DNA of 64,000 nucleotides from Acidobacteriota bacterium (GTDB lineage: Bacteria; Acidobacteriota; Terriglobia; Acidiferrales; UBA7541). Made by a program: the position numbers and the translations under genes. The stretch is from NCBI GenBank assembly GCA_013289665.1, contig JABCZN010000010.1, forward strand, positions 96,843 to 160,842. Direction: 5' to 3'. The notes under the pieces were generated by a model. That model was given only the letters and a program-made list of their open reading frames with translations, had not been told where the DNA came from and made no database searches. This document shows positions 53,399 to 62,709 of this stretch, piece after piece; the stretch's first letter is position 1; each line of letters opens with the position of its first letter.

Positions 53399-55819
53399 TT
53401 AGTGGATGGCTCTTGGTGAATCGCCGACCGCGGGTTGCGCGGGTTCCGGCTCGGGGACTACCGGGGCGACGGGGTCCTTTTCGAGCGCGTGCTCCAAGAC
53501 TTCATCGAGCGTCCGCACGTAGGTGATCTTCAGGTCACCCAAGATGTCCGGCGGAAGATCCGCTACGGCGTTCGGCTCGTTGTCCGCCGGCAGGAGCACG
53601 TGGGTGACCCCCGCGCGCTTGGCGCCGAGGACTTTCTCCTTCACGCCGCCGATAGGCAACACGATGCCGGAGAGGGTCATTTCCCCGGTCATGGCCAGGC
53701 GATTCTTCACCGGGCGATTGGTCAGCAGGCTGATGAGGGAGGTGACCATCGCGGCGCCGGCGGACGGCCCGTCTTTGGGGACCGCGCCGGAAGGCACGTG
53801 AATGTGAATGTCCATTTTGCGGAAGAAGTCCGGATCGATGCCGTAGCGTTCAGCATTGGCTCGTGTCCAGGTCAAGGCGGCGGTCATGGATTCCTGCATG
53901 ACTTCGCCGAGATGCCCGGTCATGGTGAACTGCTTGCCACCGCGCATCCGGCTGGCTTCGATGAAGACGATGTCGCCGCCCACGGGGGTCCAGACGAGAC
54001 CGACCGCGACGCCGGGTTTCTTGACGCGCTCGTCGATTTCCCGCTCGGTGCGGAACTTCGGCACACCGAGGAACTCGCGCACAACTTCGGGAGTGACGAT
54101 CATTTTCTCCGTCTTGCCCTCCGCCATGCGGCGCGCCTGCTTGCGGACGATCGTGGCGATCTCGCGCTCCAGATTGCGAACGCCGGCTTCCCGGGTGAAA
54201 CTGTGAATGATTTCCCTCAGCCCGTCTTCGGTGAACTCCAGTTGCTCGCCTTCCTTGATGCCGTGCTCGGCGGCCTGCTTGGGGATCAGGTATTTGCGCG
54301 CGATGTGGATCTTCTCCTCACCGGTGTAGCCGGGGAGTTCGATGACCTCCATGCGATCGCGCAGAGGCTCCGGAATCGGATCCATCCAGTTGGCCGTGGC
54401 GATGAAGGTGACCTTCGAGAGATCAAAGGGCACGTCGAGATAGTGATCGCGGAACGTGGAATTCTGCTCCGGATCGAGAACTTCCATCAATGCGGAGGAC
54501 GGATCGCCGCGGAAGTCGCGGCCGAGTTTGTCTACTTCGTCGAGCATCATAACGGGGTCGTTGGTCTCGGCGCGCTTCAGACCTTGAACGACCTGGCCGG
54601 GCAGGGCGCCGATGTAGGTGCGGCGGTGCCCGCGGATTTCGGCTTCATCGTGCATGCCGCCCAGGGCGATGCGCACGAATTTGCGCCCGAGCGCGCGGGC
54701 GATGGACTTGCCGAGCGAGGTCTTGCCCACGCCTGGAGGCCCAACGAAGCAAAGGATTGGGCCCTTCATGCCAGGCTGCAATTTCTTGACGGCCAGGTAG
54801 TCGAGGATGCGTTCCTTTACCTTTTGAAGATCATAGTGATCTTCGTTGAGGATGTTCTGGGCCTTTGGAATATCGATGTCCGAGCTGCCGGAGGATTTCG
54901 ACCAGGGCAGCGAGGTCATCCATTCGAGATAGGTGCGCGACACCATGTACTCGGCCGAGGCCGGAGTCATTTTGGCGAGGCGCTTGAGCTCGCGGTCACA
55001 TTCCTTTTTGGCTTCCGCGGTCATGCCGGCTTCGTCGACTTTCTTGCGCAGCTCGTCGATTTCGGCTTGCGCGTCGTCGATTTCGCCGAGTTCCTTCTGG
55101 ATGGCCTTCATCTGTTCGCGCAGCAGGTATTCGCGCTGGTTCTGGCTGACCTGCTCCTGAACCTGCTCATTGATTTTGCTGCGCAGCTCCAGAACTTCGA
55201 GTTCCTTCGAGAGTTCGCGAATGAGCATTTCAAGGCGCTTGCGCACGTTGGAGGTTTCAATCAGCTCCTGACGGAGCAGAGTCGAGAGGCTCGGCAATGT
55301 GCCGGCGATGAAGTCGGCGAGGCGTCCGGGATCGTCGATGTTCATCGCCGCGTTTTGCAGGTCGTCGGAAAGTTGCGGCGAGTGGCTCACGACGTCGCGG
55401 AACAGGTCTTGCGCGTTGCGTTGCAGGGCCTCGAGTTCAGCGTCCTTGTCGCCCGTGAAATCGGGTTCAGAGGCCACCGCGGCGCGCAGGAACGGACGGA
55501 GGCTCAGCAGTTCGTTGATGCGGATGCGCTGCAAGCCTTCGAGAAAGACGACGACGTTGCCGTTGGGCATCTTTACGGTCTTGTGGACTTTGGCAAGCGT
55601 GCCGACTTTGTGCAGATCCGCCGCAGCAGGATCTTCGATCCGCGGATCCAGCTGGGCAACAACACCCAAAAGCTTATCGTCGCCGGAGAGAGAATTGACG
55701 AGTGCGAGCGAACTCTCACGGCCTACGGTGAGAGGCAGAACTGCTCCCGGGAAAAGAACGGTGTCCCGGACAGGCAGGATCGGAAGAGTATCTGGAACAA
55801 AATGCTTTTTATCAGCCAT
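53399..55819 (-). CDS. lon: ATP-dependent protease Lon
   Basis: This 806-aa cytosolic AAA+ protease degrades damaged and regulatory proteins. The N-terminal LON substrate domain is at about 10-200, a coiled coil at 200-300, and the AAA+ module has Walker A GPPGVGKTS near 360 and Walker B VMMLDEVDKL. The protease domain contains Ser near 687 (KDGPSAGAAM) and Lys near 729 (GGVKEKVLGA). The length matches the family. AGGGGAAAAC precedes the ATG. The C terminus adds a Pro/Glu-rich tail (VPEPEPAQPAVGDSP). Confidence 0.98.
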   Translation of the reverse strand: MADKKHFVPDTLPILPVRDTVLFPGAVLPLTVGRESSLALVNSLSGDDKLLGVVAQLDPRIEDPAAADLHKVGTLAKVHKTVKMPNGNVVVFLEGLQRIRINELLSLRPFLRAAVASEPDFTGDKDAELEALQRNAQDLFRDVVSHSPQLSDDLQNAAMNIDDPGRLADFIAGTLPSLSTLLRQELIETSNVRKRLEMLIRELSKELEVLELRSKINEQVQEQVSQNQREYLLREQMKAIQKELGEIDDAQAEIDELRKKVDEAGMTAEAKKECDRELKRLAKMTPASAEYMVSRTYLEWMTSLPWSKSSGSSDIDIPKAQNILNEDHYDLQKVKERILDYLAVKKLQPGMKGPILCFVGPPGVGKTSLGKSIARALGRKFVRIALGGMHDEAEIRGHRRTYIGALPGQVVQGLKRAETNDPVMMLDEVDKLGRDFRGDPSSALMEVLDPEQNSTFRDHYLDVPFDLSKVTFIATANWMDPIPEPLRDRMEVIELPGYTGEEKIHIARKYLIPKQAAEHGIKEGEQLEFTEDGLREIIHSFTREAGVRNLEREIATIVRKQARRMAEGKTEKMIVTPEVVREFLGVPKFRTEREIDERVKKPGVAVGLVWTPVGGDIVFIEASRMRGGKQFTMTGHLGEVMQESMTAALTWTRANAERYGIDPDFFRKMDIHIHVPSGAVPKDGPSAGAAMVTSLISLLTNRPVKNRLAMTGEMTLSGIVLPIGGVKEKVLGAKRAGVTHVLLPADNEPNAVADLPPDILGDLKITYVRTLDEVLEHALEKDPVAPVVPEPEPAQPAVGDSPRAIH

Positions 55820-55941
55820 GTTTTCCCCTAACGCGAAGCGGCGGAAACGCCCGCTTTGAAAGAGTTAGATGCAAGAGGTCGGGAAAAGGTGCCCGACAAT
55901 GCAAGAGCCTTCAGCAGAAAATATTAGTCAACAGGACTCAA

Positions 55942-55971
55942 ATTCTAGCATGGGTCGTCTCAAAATTGCAA
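55942..55971 (-). promoter_or_regulatory. Candidate lon promoter
   Basis: Read on the minus strand, TTGCAA (55971-55966) and TAGAAT (55947-55942) have an 18-bp spacer about 120 bp before lon. I see no CIRCE element. Confidence 0.45.
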
Positions 55972-56037
55972 CAATCCCACAAAATATTGATACAAAGCAG
56001 CTTATGGTTCCACTAGAACAGTCTGTCCCAAGGCGGC

Positions 56038-57375
56038 TTATCGGCTGACAGGACGGAGCGGATAATGTCTCCGAACAAATTCGAGGGCTTGGTCCCGGGT
56101 TTGGACTGCCTCCTCGAGCTGGGCGTCTTCGAGGGTGGAGAGAATCTTCTGAAATTCTGGGCCCGGTGTATAGCCTAAATCTTTAAGGTCGTCACCCGAA
56201 AGTAACCGTGGGGGGCGAACCTTGGCGGGGGGTGTCTCTGCCAGGAAGGCGCGAACGGTTCGATAGGCATCGAGTTTGCCGTGGCTCGACTGGCAATCGA
56301 GGCGATGAAGTTCCAGGTGCTCGTCGAATTGGGGGAGGCGAACAAATCGCTTGAGGGTGGACGGGCGCATCTGGGCGACGTCTTTGAACTTCATGTGGTT
56401 GGCGACGAGGGCTTTGATCTGCTCGATGTCGTCGCCGGAAAAGCGGAGGCGGCGGCAAAGTTCATCGGCCATCGGGACGCCGACCTCCACGTGACCGTCA
56501 AAGCGGATGCGGTCGCCGGTTAGAGAAACGGGGCGGAAGGTGGGGGGCTTGCCGATATCGTGAAGCAGAACGCCCCAGGCGAGGGTCGGAGAGGCTTCGG
56601 CGGGGAGAGCCTCCAGCATCAGCAGGGTGTGGATCCAGACGTCTCCTTCGGGATGGAATTGTGGAGGTTGGGGGACTCCTTTCATGGCGGCGATTTCAGG
56701 GAGCAGCTGGGCGAGGAGGCCTAATTCGTCGAGGAGTTCGAAGCTGCGGCGGGCGGCGCCCTCGGTGAGGAGCTTGGTGAGCTCTTCGCGGATGCGTTCC
56801 GCCGAGACGGCGTGGATTCGACTGGCGTGTTTGCGGATAGCGGCGAAGGTTCCGGGTTCGATCGCGGCCCCGAAACGCGCGGCGAAGCGCACGGCGCGGA
56901 GCATGCGGAGTTTGTCTTCCGCGAAACGGCGGGAAGCTTCGCCTATGGCGCGGATGATTCGGGAGGCAAGATCGGCGCGGCCCCCGACAAAGTCGAGGAC
57001 TTCGCCGGTGTCGTGGCGCATGAGCAAGCCGTTGATCGTGAAATCGCGGCGCTGGACATCTTCTTCGGGCGTTCGGGAATAAACGACCTGATCGGGATGG
57101 CGGCCGTCGGAATAGCCGACGTCGGAGCGGAAGGTGGCGACTTCAACCTTTAAGGAATCTTGACGGACGAGGACGACGCCAAATTGCGCGCCGATGCCCA
57201 GGCCGTGGGGGAAAAGTTTCTGAACCTCCTCGGGAGTGGCGCTGGTCGAGACGTCATAATCGGCAGGATCGCGCCCGAGCAGGATGTCGCGCACGCAGCC
57301 GCCCACGAGGAATGCCTTGTGGCCGTGGTGCTCGAGCGTGTTGCAAACCGAGTTGGCGAGTTCGCGGGAGTTCAC
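56038..57375 (-). CDS. cca: CCA-adding tRNA nucleotidyltransferase with HD domain
   Basis: The 445-aa class II enzyme completes tRNA 3' ends. The nucleotidyl head has FLVGGCVRDILLGRDPADYD with metal Asp39 and Asp41. The QRRDFTING motif is near 110 and the EDKLRMLRAVRFAARFG helix follows. An HD domain (LLHDIGKP near 275) adds a phosphohydrolase, as in proteobacterial Cca. The start is GTG 57375 with no clear ribosome site. CATAAT a few bases before it could be a -10 giving a leaderless message. Confidence 0.95.
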   Translation of the reverse strand: MNSRELANSVCNTLEHHGHKAFLVGGCVRDILLGRDPADYDVSTSATPEEVQKLFPHGLGIGAQFGVVLVRQDSLKVEVATFRSDVGYSDGRHPDQVVYSRTPEEDVQRRDFTINGLLMRHDTGEVLDFVGGRADLASRIIRAIGEASRRFAEDKLRMLRAVRFAARFGAAIEPGTFAAIRKHASRIHAVSAERIREELTKLLTEGAARRSFELLDELGLLAQLLPEIAAMKGVPQPPQFHPEGDVWIHTLLMLEALPAEASPTLAWGVLLHDIGKPPTFRPVSLTGDRIRFDGHVEVGVPMADELCRRLRFSGDDIEQIKALVANHMKFKDVAQMRPSTLKRFVRLPQFDEHLELHRLDCQSSHGKLDAYRTVRAFLAETPPAKVRPPRLLSGDDLKDLGYTPGPEFQKILSTLEDAQLEEAVQTRDQALEFVRRHYPLRPVSR

Positions 57376-57537
57376 GGAATGATTATGCGCCTGGGGAGTT
57401 GGCGGAAGAAGAGAAAGTCGAAGGAGGCGACTGGTGAGTGGTGACTGGTGGGTGCCAAGATGAAAGCGTTGGCGTTCGAGGATTCGGTCGGGTTCACCGG
57501 CTGAAACCTGTCGTGCCGGGGGCGCCCAGGTTGGTTG

Positions 57538-58689
57538 CTAGGAGCAGCGGAGGACGAGGCAGGTGATGTCGTCAGACTGGCGCGTGGCGCCGACGAAGTC
57601 TTCGACGCTTTTCATGAGCAGTTCGAGAATTTGTTGGGCGTTCTGATTCGGGAGGCCGCGGATGATGTTGAGCCAGCGATTGTCCGAGAATTCTTCGCCG
57701 GACGAGTTGAAGGCTTCGACGACGCCGTCGGTGAATAGGACTAACGTGTCACCGGGTTCCAAGGCGATTTCAGAGGAGGGGAAAGTAGCTTCGGGCGTGA
57801 TGCCGAGGGGGAGGCTGCCGGATTCGAGGCGCTCGGTGGAGGAATTGGCGCGGCGGACGACGGGGAAATTGTGGCCGGCGTTGACGTAGGAAAGGCGGCG
57901 CGTGGCGGGATCGAATTCGGCGAGGACGGCGGTGGTGAAGCGCTGGCCGCCGAGGCTGTGGGCGCAAGCATAGTGATTGAGGCGGATAGCGAGTTCGCCG
58001 AGAGGAAGGCCCTCTGTGGCGATCGTGCGCAGGCTGGCTTGAAGCGTGGCCATCAGGAGAGCAGCCGGCACACTTTTACCGGCGACGTCGGCCATGACGA
58101 GCATGAGTTTGCCGCCGTCGGCGGCGTCGTTTAGAGGGTAGAAAGCGTCATAGTAATCCCCGGCAACGGAGTTTTGCGCACGGGTGTAGAAGGCAACTTC
58201 GGCATCGGAAATCGTTGGCGGAGTGGAGGGAACGAGCCAGGCCTGAATTTCGCGGGCGATTTCGAGGTCGCGCTTCATGGTGATTTTGTCGGCGAGCTCG
58301 AGGGAAAGAAGCAGAAGGAATAAAAGGGCGGAAAGGAATTCCGCTTTGAGATCGAAACCAGTGTTGTTGCTATTGCCGGAAAGAAAAAGCAAGACCAATG
58401 CGACGAGGAGAAGCACGCGGCGGGCGGGGCTGAGCTTGTTCATCATGGCCCAGAAGAGTTGCTTGACTACGGGATAAGGGCGCTTCCAGATAGGGAGTTG
58501 GTTGACTTCGTCCCAGTCGACGTCCTTGCCGTAGAAGCCGTAGCTGGAGCGGGCATCGGCGGCGAATTGCGACCAGAGGTCGTCGATCTGGCGGCCTTCG
58601 CTGACGCGCTGCCAAAGATTGCCGAGCCGGGAATGGGACGCTCGGTGCGGTTCGGATACGCCGGATGGAGGTGTCGCGGAAGAGGACAT
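57538..58689 (-). CDS. SpoIIE/RsbU-type PP2C serine phosphatase with membrane segments
   Basis: This 383-aa protein has an N-terminal region with two hydrophobic helices (RRVLLLVALVLLFLSG; SALLFLLLLSLELA) at about 90-135. Then comes a PP2C-type SpoIIE domain: EIQAWLVPSTPP, VAGDYYDAFYP, MADVAGKSVPAALLMATLQA, LFTDGVVEAFNSSGEEF and QSDDITCLVL. All metal Asp residues are present. It would dephosphorylate a STAS antagonist such as the one at 36.5 kb. No sensor domain is recognised, so the signal may be membrane-linked. Confidence 0.9.
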   Translation of the reverse strand: MSSSATPPSGVSEPHRASHSRLGNLWQRVSEGRQIDDLWSQFAADARSSYGFYGKDVDWDEVNQLPIWKRPYPVVKQLFWAMMNKLSPARRVLLLVALVLLFLSGNSNNTGFDLKAEFLSALLFLLLLSLELADKITMKRDLEIAREIQAWLVPSTPPTISDAEVAFYTRAQNSVAGDYYDAFYPLNDAADGGKLMLVMADVAGKSVPAALLMATLQASLRTIATEGLPLGELAIRLNHYACAHSLGGQRFTTAVLAEFDPATRRLSYVNAGHNFPVVRRANSSTERLESGSLPLGITPEATFPSSEIALEPGDTLVLFTDGVVEAFNSSGEEFSDNRWLNIIRGLPNQNAQQILELLMKSVEDFVGATRQSDDITCLVLRCS

Positions 58690-58869
58690 GAGGAAAGTAT
58701 AGGCGAAAGAGGGTTTGCTGGGCAGCGCAGGCTTTCCGAGTTGGCAGTCGGGGAGGAGCTAGTCAGACCCGCAGCAATTTTCTAGAACGGAACTGCTTTG
58801 CACCAACAGGTCGCGAGGGCGCCCGGAAGTCCCCTGCCATCGTCTGAAGAAGCCGGCGCAGAGGGCGGT

Positions 58870-59208
58870 TTATTTCTTGTTCAGTGCCTGGATTTGCCGA
58901 ACCAGCGCGTCGATTTCTTCCGTTGTCAGTTTGCCGGCGAACTTGGGCATGTGGCCCTTGCCGTTGGCGATCGCGTTGCGCAAGTCCTCGGTGGAAGCAG
59001 CAGCGGTTTTGCCGGAGATAAGCGACGGTCCGCCAAAATGGCGGCCCTCGGCAGTTTTTCCGTGACACTTCGCACAGTTTTTTACGTAGGCGGGATTTAT
59101 GAGCAGGCCCGTGTCAGCGGAGGGAGTTTGGGCAAACGTCGCAGTTGATAGAAGAAGTGAAGAAGCGATGGTGCTGGCAAGCAGGAAAATTTTCAAGACG
59201 AGCCTCAC
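58870..59208 (-). CDS. Periplasmic c-type cytochrome
   Basis: The 112-aa monohaem cytochrome c has a signal peptide (LKIFLLASTIASSLLLSTAT, cleavage near AQT). The haem site is CAKCH (C45, C48, H49). The distal ligand is M87 in GHMPKF. KLTTEEIDALVRQIQALNKK is the usual C-terminal helix. It is an electron carrier whose partner is unknown. It starts at GTG 59208. Confidence 0.92.
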   Translation of the reverse strand: MRLVLKIFLLASTIASSLLLSTATFAQTPSADTGLLINPAYVKNCAKCHGKTAEGRHFGGPSLISGKTAAASTEDLRNAIANGKGHMPKFAGKLTTEEIDALVRQIQALNKK

Positions 59209-59260
59209 GGGAATGGATTGAACCAGCAGGTATAGATGCGTTCATGCGCCAAAAAGTCTC

Positions 59261-60487
59261 CTACTCGTCGCGGCGAAGCGAGCCGCCGAACTGGACGGAG
59301 GTGAAGCCGAATTTGTCGCGGAGTCGGTCGGCGGCTTTGGTGAGCTTTTCGAGTTTTTCCTGGCGGTCGGATTCAAGCAGGTCGAGTTGCTGCGCGCCAC
59401 GCGAGAAGCCGGAGAGCGCGACGCCGAGGAGACGAACTTTGCGCCTGGGATCGCGATGCCGGCGGAAGAGATGGAGCAGGACGGCGAAGATGTCGGTGTC
59501 GAGCTGCGCGGGCTCGGTGAGGGTTTTCGAGCGGGTGTAGGTTTCAAACCCGGCGTAACGGATGGTCAGCGTGAGGGTGCGCGTGCGGAGGCCCGCTTCG
59601 CGGAGGCGCTTGCAGGCTTTTTGGGAGAGGTGACTGAGCAGGGTTTCCATTCGGGCGGGGTCGGAAGTGTCTTCGCCGAAGGTATGGTTGTGGGAGATGG
59701 ATTTAGGCTCGGCATCAATGAGGAATTCGTACGCGTCGCCGCCGCGGGCTTTGCGGTAGAGCGCAGTGCCCCACTGGCCAAAGATTTTTTCGAGTTTTTC
59801 CTGCGAGTGAGAGGCAAGTTGCTCGACAGTCTCGATGCCCAAGGCGCGCAGGGAGCGTTCGGTGACTTCGCCGATTCCCGGAATCTTGCGGATCGGCAGA
59901 GGGGCGAGGAAACGCGCTTCCATGCCTGGGGCTACCCAGACGAGGCCGCGGGGCTTGCCCTGATCAGAAGCAACCTTTGCGGTGAGGCGAGTGGTGGCGA
60001 GTCCGCCGGAGCAGGGAAGGCCGGTTTGCCGCGTAATGGTGCGAAGAAGTTTGTCGGCGGCGGCGAAGGGCGGACCCTGGAGGCGTTCGGTGCCGGAGAG
60101 GTCGAGATAGGCTTCGTCAACAGAAACCATTTCGACGATCGGAGAAAATTTCGCGAGGATGGAGGCGACGCGATCGCTCCATTCGGAATATTTTTCGTGC
60201 TGGCCGTCGAGGAAAGTGGCGTGGGGGCAGAGGCGTCCCGCGGTGCCGAGAGGCATGGCGGAGTGGATGCCGAATTTGCGGGCTTCGTAGCTGGCGGCGG
60301 AAACGACGCCGCGTTGATCGGGACGGCCGCCAACGACCACAGGCTTGCCGCGAAGATCGGGGCGCTCGAGCAGTTCGACAGAGACAAAGAAGGCGTCCAT
60401 GTCCACGTGGAGGATGGAGGACTGGGACGGAATTTCCGATGCGTCACGAGCATCCTGTTTGGCGCGGAAGCGTGCCAGGTCCGGCAT
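59261..60487 (-). CDS. dinB: DNA polymerase IV
   Basis: The 408-aa Y-family translesion polymerase has catalytic carboxylates D29 in HVDMDAFFVSVE and D124-E125 in VSVDEAYLDLS. PVVVGGRPDQRGVVSAASYE is the family palm/fingers stretch. IRKIPGIGEVTERSLRALGI is the thumb HhH motif. The C terminus FTSVQFGGSLRRDE is not a clear clamp-binding box. No LexA-type operator is seen in the upstream 275 bp. Confidence 0.96.
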   Translation of the reverse strand: MPDLARFRAKQDARDASEIPSQSSILHVDMDAFFVSVELLERPDLRGKPVVVGGRPDQRGVVSAASYEARKFGIHSAMPLGTAGRLCPHATFLDGQHEKYSEWSDRVASILAKFSPIVEMVSVDEAYLDLSGTERLQGPPFAAADKLLRTITRQTGLPCSGGLATTRLTAKVASDQGKPRGLVWVAPGMEARFLAPLPIRKIPGIGEVTERSLRALGIETVEQLASHSQEKLEKIFGQWGTALYRKARGGDAYEFLIDAEPKSISHNHTFGEDTSDPARMETLLSHLSQKACKRLREAGLRTRTLTLTIRYAGFETYTRSKTLTEPAQLDTDIFAVLLHLFRRHRDPRRKVRLLGVALSGFSRGAQQLDLLESDRQEKLEKLTKAADRLRDKFGFTSVQFGGSLRRDE

Positions 60488-60762
60488 CGGATAAGCGTAC
60501 GACTTCGGAGTGGCGGGGGCAATGAGCGGTGATCGGAGCCGGGGCTGGATGATCTGGCTGTCCGAGTCTGGTGTCTGGGCGTCCCGCTTAAAAGCGCCCG
60601 CTCGGGAAGGCTGGCGCTACCAGTTCCAGACTGGGGGCCGTTTAGAACTGGCCCCTGCGCCCTGGGGTCCGGAAAGCTTTTATCGGCTTGGCGGCCCAAG
60701 GGATTTCGATTTAAGTTCAGAGGGGCAAGTGGAATGATGGGACGGATTTAGTGAGGCGAGAA

Positions 60763-61989
60763 ATGGGAAAAGTTTCCGGAGTAATTTTTCGAGCGTGCGG
60801 GCGGACGATTCTACAGGGACTATTTCTATTGGCCGCGGGTTCCTCCCTCGGAGCCGAGGAGCTTTCCTTAGAGGCGGTGGTTACGCCTTCCGCGGTGATT
60901 GAGAAAGATGGGAAGCCAGTGACGTTTGCGATTCACGGGTTTATTGAGTTCCGCTCGCTCAGGGAGGTGTTTCCTTATATCGAGCGGGAGACCGAGCGGT
61001 GGAAAGGGAAGATCAGCGAGGAAGAGAAACGGCAACTTGGGCGGCAACTCCTCGGCGAGGGGATCGAGAGCCGCGTTGTTTCGATGGTGGACGAGCGGCC
61101 GCTCGAGGCGCTCCTGACGCACACGAGCGGGGAGTTGCAGCAGGCGATTGCCCGGGTGAAGGAGCCGTTGCCGCCTGGGTATGCGGAGGAGTTTGTGGCG
61201 ATAGCGGAAAAGTGGAAGCACTCGCTCAACTGCTGGAGCGCTTCGCCGGTGATTCGAGGGCGGGTGCTTTCGAACTGGTATCCGATTGAGGAAGGAATCC
61301 GGTTCGATGGCGCGGTTTATGATTCGACGGAACATTTCTGGCAGGCGGTGAAGTATCACCCGGCGACGACGATTGGGGATCTCATGGAGCTCGTCGCCTT
61401 GCTCGAGGCCCGGGATTGGAGTGCGTGGCTTGCGCGCCTGGATGACGATCCGAAGATTTATTTGCCGAATGCGTATGCGGTGGAGTTTCTCAGACACAAC
61501 CTTACGTCTGACCGGTTGAAATGGTTTTCCGGAGAGCTTACCAGGCATGGGCTGGAGCCGGCTGATCACGCCCGGATTCGGCAGCAGCGCGGGCGAAGCG
61601 CGTTCCGGTTCAGCGCGGTGGAAGAAAAGGTTTTCTGGGGCGACCTGGCGGATTTGTTGCACATGGTTTACCTGTTTTCGCCAGAGGACGATCCTGTTCG
61701 AAAGGCTCTGTCGAAGCATCATTTTGACGGGATTTATCTTGGCGACCGGAAGATGGGATTTATCAGCGAAGAGTTTCGCCTGGAGATGCTGGAGATCTGG
61801 AAAGTGAAATTTTTGCAGATGGCTAGATTTCGAGAGGTGATTCGAGGGATACCGGCGGAGATTCGGTTGGAGCATTTCTTGAATGACGGGGATTCGCCGG
61901 ATATTCCGATCCCGGTTTATGTCGGGTATTTGAATCGGATTCGGGAGATGGCGCGGGAGAAGACGAGGAATGAGACGCTGCTCGAATAG
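60763..61989 (+). CDS. Exported protein with NADAR/YbiA-like region
   Basis: This is a 408-aa protein with a signal-like N terminus (about 1-30, TILQGLFLLAAGSSLGAEE). Residues about 35-160 are of unknown fold. Near 165-200 the sequence VLSNWYPIEEGIRFDGAVYD followed by STEHFWQAVKYHP strongly resembles the NADAR/YbiA signature LSNFYP...DG..Y.T.EH..QA.K. A later EIWKVKFLQMARFREVI recalls its closing helix. NADAR proteins hydrolyse ADP-ribose or riboflavin-intermediate bonds in the cytosol, so an exported one is odd. ATG 60763 follows GAGGCGAG. A GTG at 60751 is possible. Confidence 0.6.
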   Translation: MGKVSGVIFRACGRTILQGLFLLAAGSSLGAEELSLEAVVTPSAVIEKDGKPVTFAIHGFIEFRSLREVFPYIERETERWKGKISEEEKRQLGRQLLGEGIESRVVSMVDERPLEALLTHTSGELQQAIARVKEPLPPGYAEEFVAIAEKWKHSLNCWSASPVIRGRVLSNWYPIEEGIRFDGAVYDSTEHFWQAVKYHPATTIGDLMELVALLEARDWSAWLARLDDDPKIYLPNAYAVEFLRHNLTSDRLKWFSGELTRHGLEPADHARIRQQRGRSAFRFSAVEEKVFWGDLADLLHMVYLFSPEDDPVRKALSKHHFDGIYLGDRKMGFISEEFRLEMLEIWKVKFLQMARFREVIRGIPAEIRLEHFLNDGDSPDIPIPVYVGYLNRIREMAREKTRNETLLE

Positions 61990-62016
61990 TTCATTTTGTC
62001 AGCACAAAAAAGTAGT

Positions 62017-62047
62017 CTTCAGGGGCTAAAGCCCCGGCCTCCTGAAG
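62017..62047. repeat. Nested hairpin GGGGCTAAAGCCCC
   Basis: CTTCAGG (62017-62023) pairs with CCTGAAG (62041-62047) around an inner GGGGC-TAAA-GCCCC stem. It is a REP-like element or terminator after the NADAR-like gene. Confidence 0.6.
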
Positions 62048-62144
62048 TAATATCCAAGCGCACATCCGGGAATGAATGTGCACCCAACGGGCATCAAGGG
62101 ACTGGCCAGCTCCTGCGGGCGAGCGCGGCGGAAACCCGCGCACC

Positions 62145-62203
62145 GGGCCTGGGTGGAGTTGAACCACCAACCTCGCCCTTATCAGTTTTGAGGTCGTAGG
62201 TCC
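62145..62203. repeat. 59-bp repeat A containing the 3' half of tRNA-Ile
   Basis: On the minus strand this reads CTGATAAGGGCGAGG then TTGGTGGTTCAACTCCACC and CAGGCCC: the anticodon loop (GAU), variable region, T-arm and 3' acceptor strand of tRNA-Ile. The 5' side does not fold, so it is not a functional tRNA, and no CCA is encoded. It matches repeat B (63214-63272) at 53 of 59 positions. Confidence 0.8.
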
Positions 62204-62259
62204 GCCGGGTTAGCATTGGCAGAGTACATCTACCATTTGAAGTTGAAATGGCCCATACG

Positions 62260-62285
62260 ATGTGACATCCTATGTGATGTTACAT
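62260..62285. promoter_or_regulatory. Operator-like repeats over the PIN toxin start
   Basis: ATGTGACAT (62260-62268) and ATGTTACAT (62277-62285) are two ATGT-N-ACAT elements with centres 17 bp apart. The second overlaps the ATG at 62284. They are comparable in design to the TGTA-N-TACA pair before vapB at 4.4 kb. Confidence 0.55.
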
Positions 62286-62709
62286 GAGAAGGATCGTTCT
62301 CGACACCTCGGTGGTGGTCGCCGGACTTCGCACCCAACTGGGTGCGGGAAACGCTGTTCTGCAGTTGGTCGCCACACGGCGGCTGGTAGCTTTGGCGACG
62401 CCGCCTCTTTTTTTGGAGTATGAGGATGTGCTGAAGCGTCCCGAGCATCGGCTAGCGCATGGCCTGGCGCCCCAGGCGATTGAAGAATTTCTGGCGGAGT
62501 TAGCCGCGTTGATCGAGCCGGTCGAAGTTCATTTTCAGTGGCGGCCGCAGTCCCGGGACCCGAATGACGAGATGGTGCTCGAGGCCGTGATCAATGGGCG
62601 GGCAGATGCGCTGGTGACTTACAACGTCGCAGATTTTGCCGGGCCCGCGGAGCGGTTTAGGATTTCTGTACTGCGTCCGGGCGACCTGTTAAAGAAGGTG
62701 AAACCATGA
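62284..62709 (+). CDS. PIN-domain toxin
   Basis: The 141-aa PIN ribonuclease has Asp7 in RIVLDTSVVV, Glu in LFLEYEDVL near 46, Asp-Asp in SRDPNDEMVLEAVING near 94-97 and Asp in YNVADF near 115. All acidic residues are present. It belongs to the COG1569-like group, in which the toxin gene comes first. There is no ribosome site, and the start lies within the operator repeat, so the message may be leaderless. The stop overlaps the antitoxin start (ATGA). It is bracketed by the two tRNA-Ile fragments. Confidence 0.85.
   Translation: MRRIVLDTSVVVAGLRTQLGAGNAVLQLVATRRLVALATPPLFLEYEDVLKRPEHRLAHGLAPQAIEEFLAELAALIEPVEVHFQWRPQSRDPNDEMVLEAVINGRADALVTYNVADFAGPAERFRISVLRPGDLLKKVKP

Noticed and set aside
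55820..56037. Heat-shock control (CIRCE or HAIR element) upstream of lon
   Set aside because: No TTAGCACTC-N9-GAGTGCTAA and no CTTGAGT-N7-ACTCAAG pair. Only a sigma-70-like promoter is visible.
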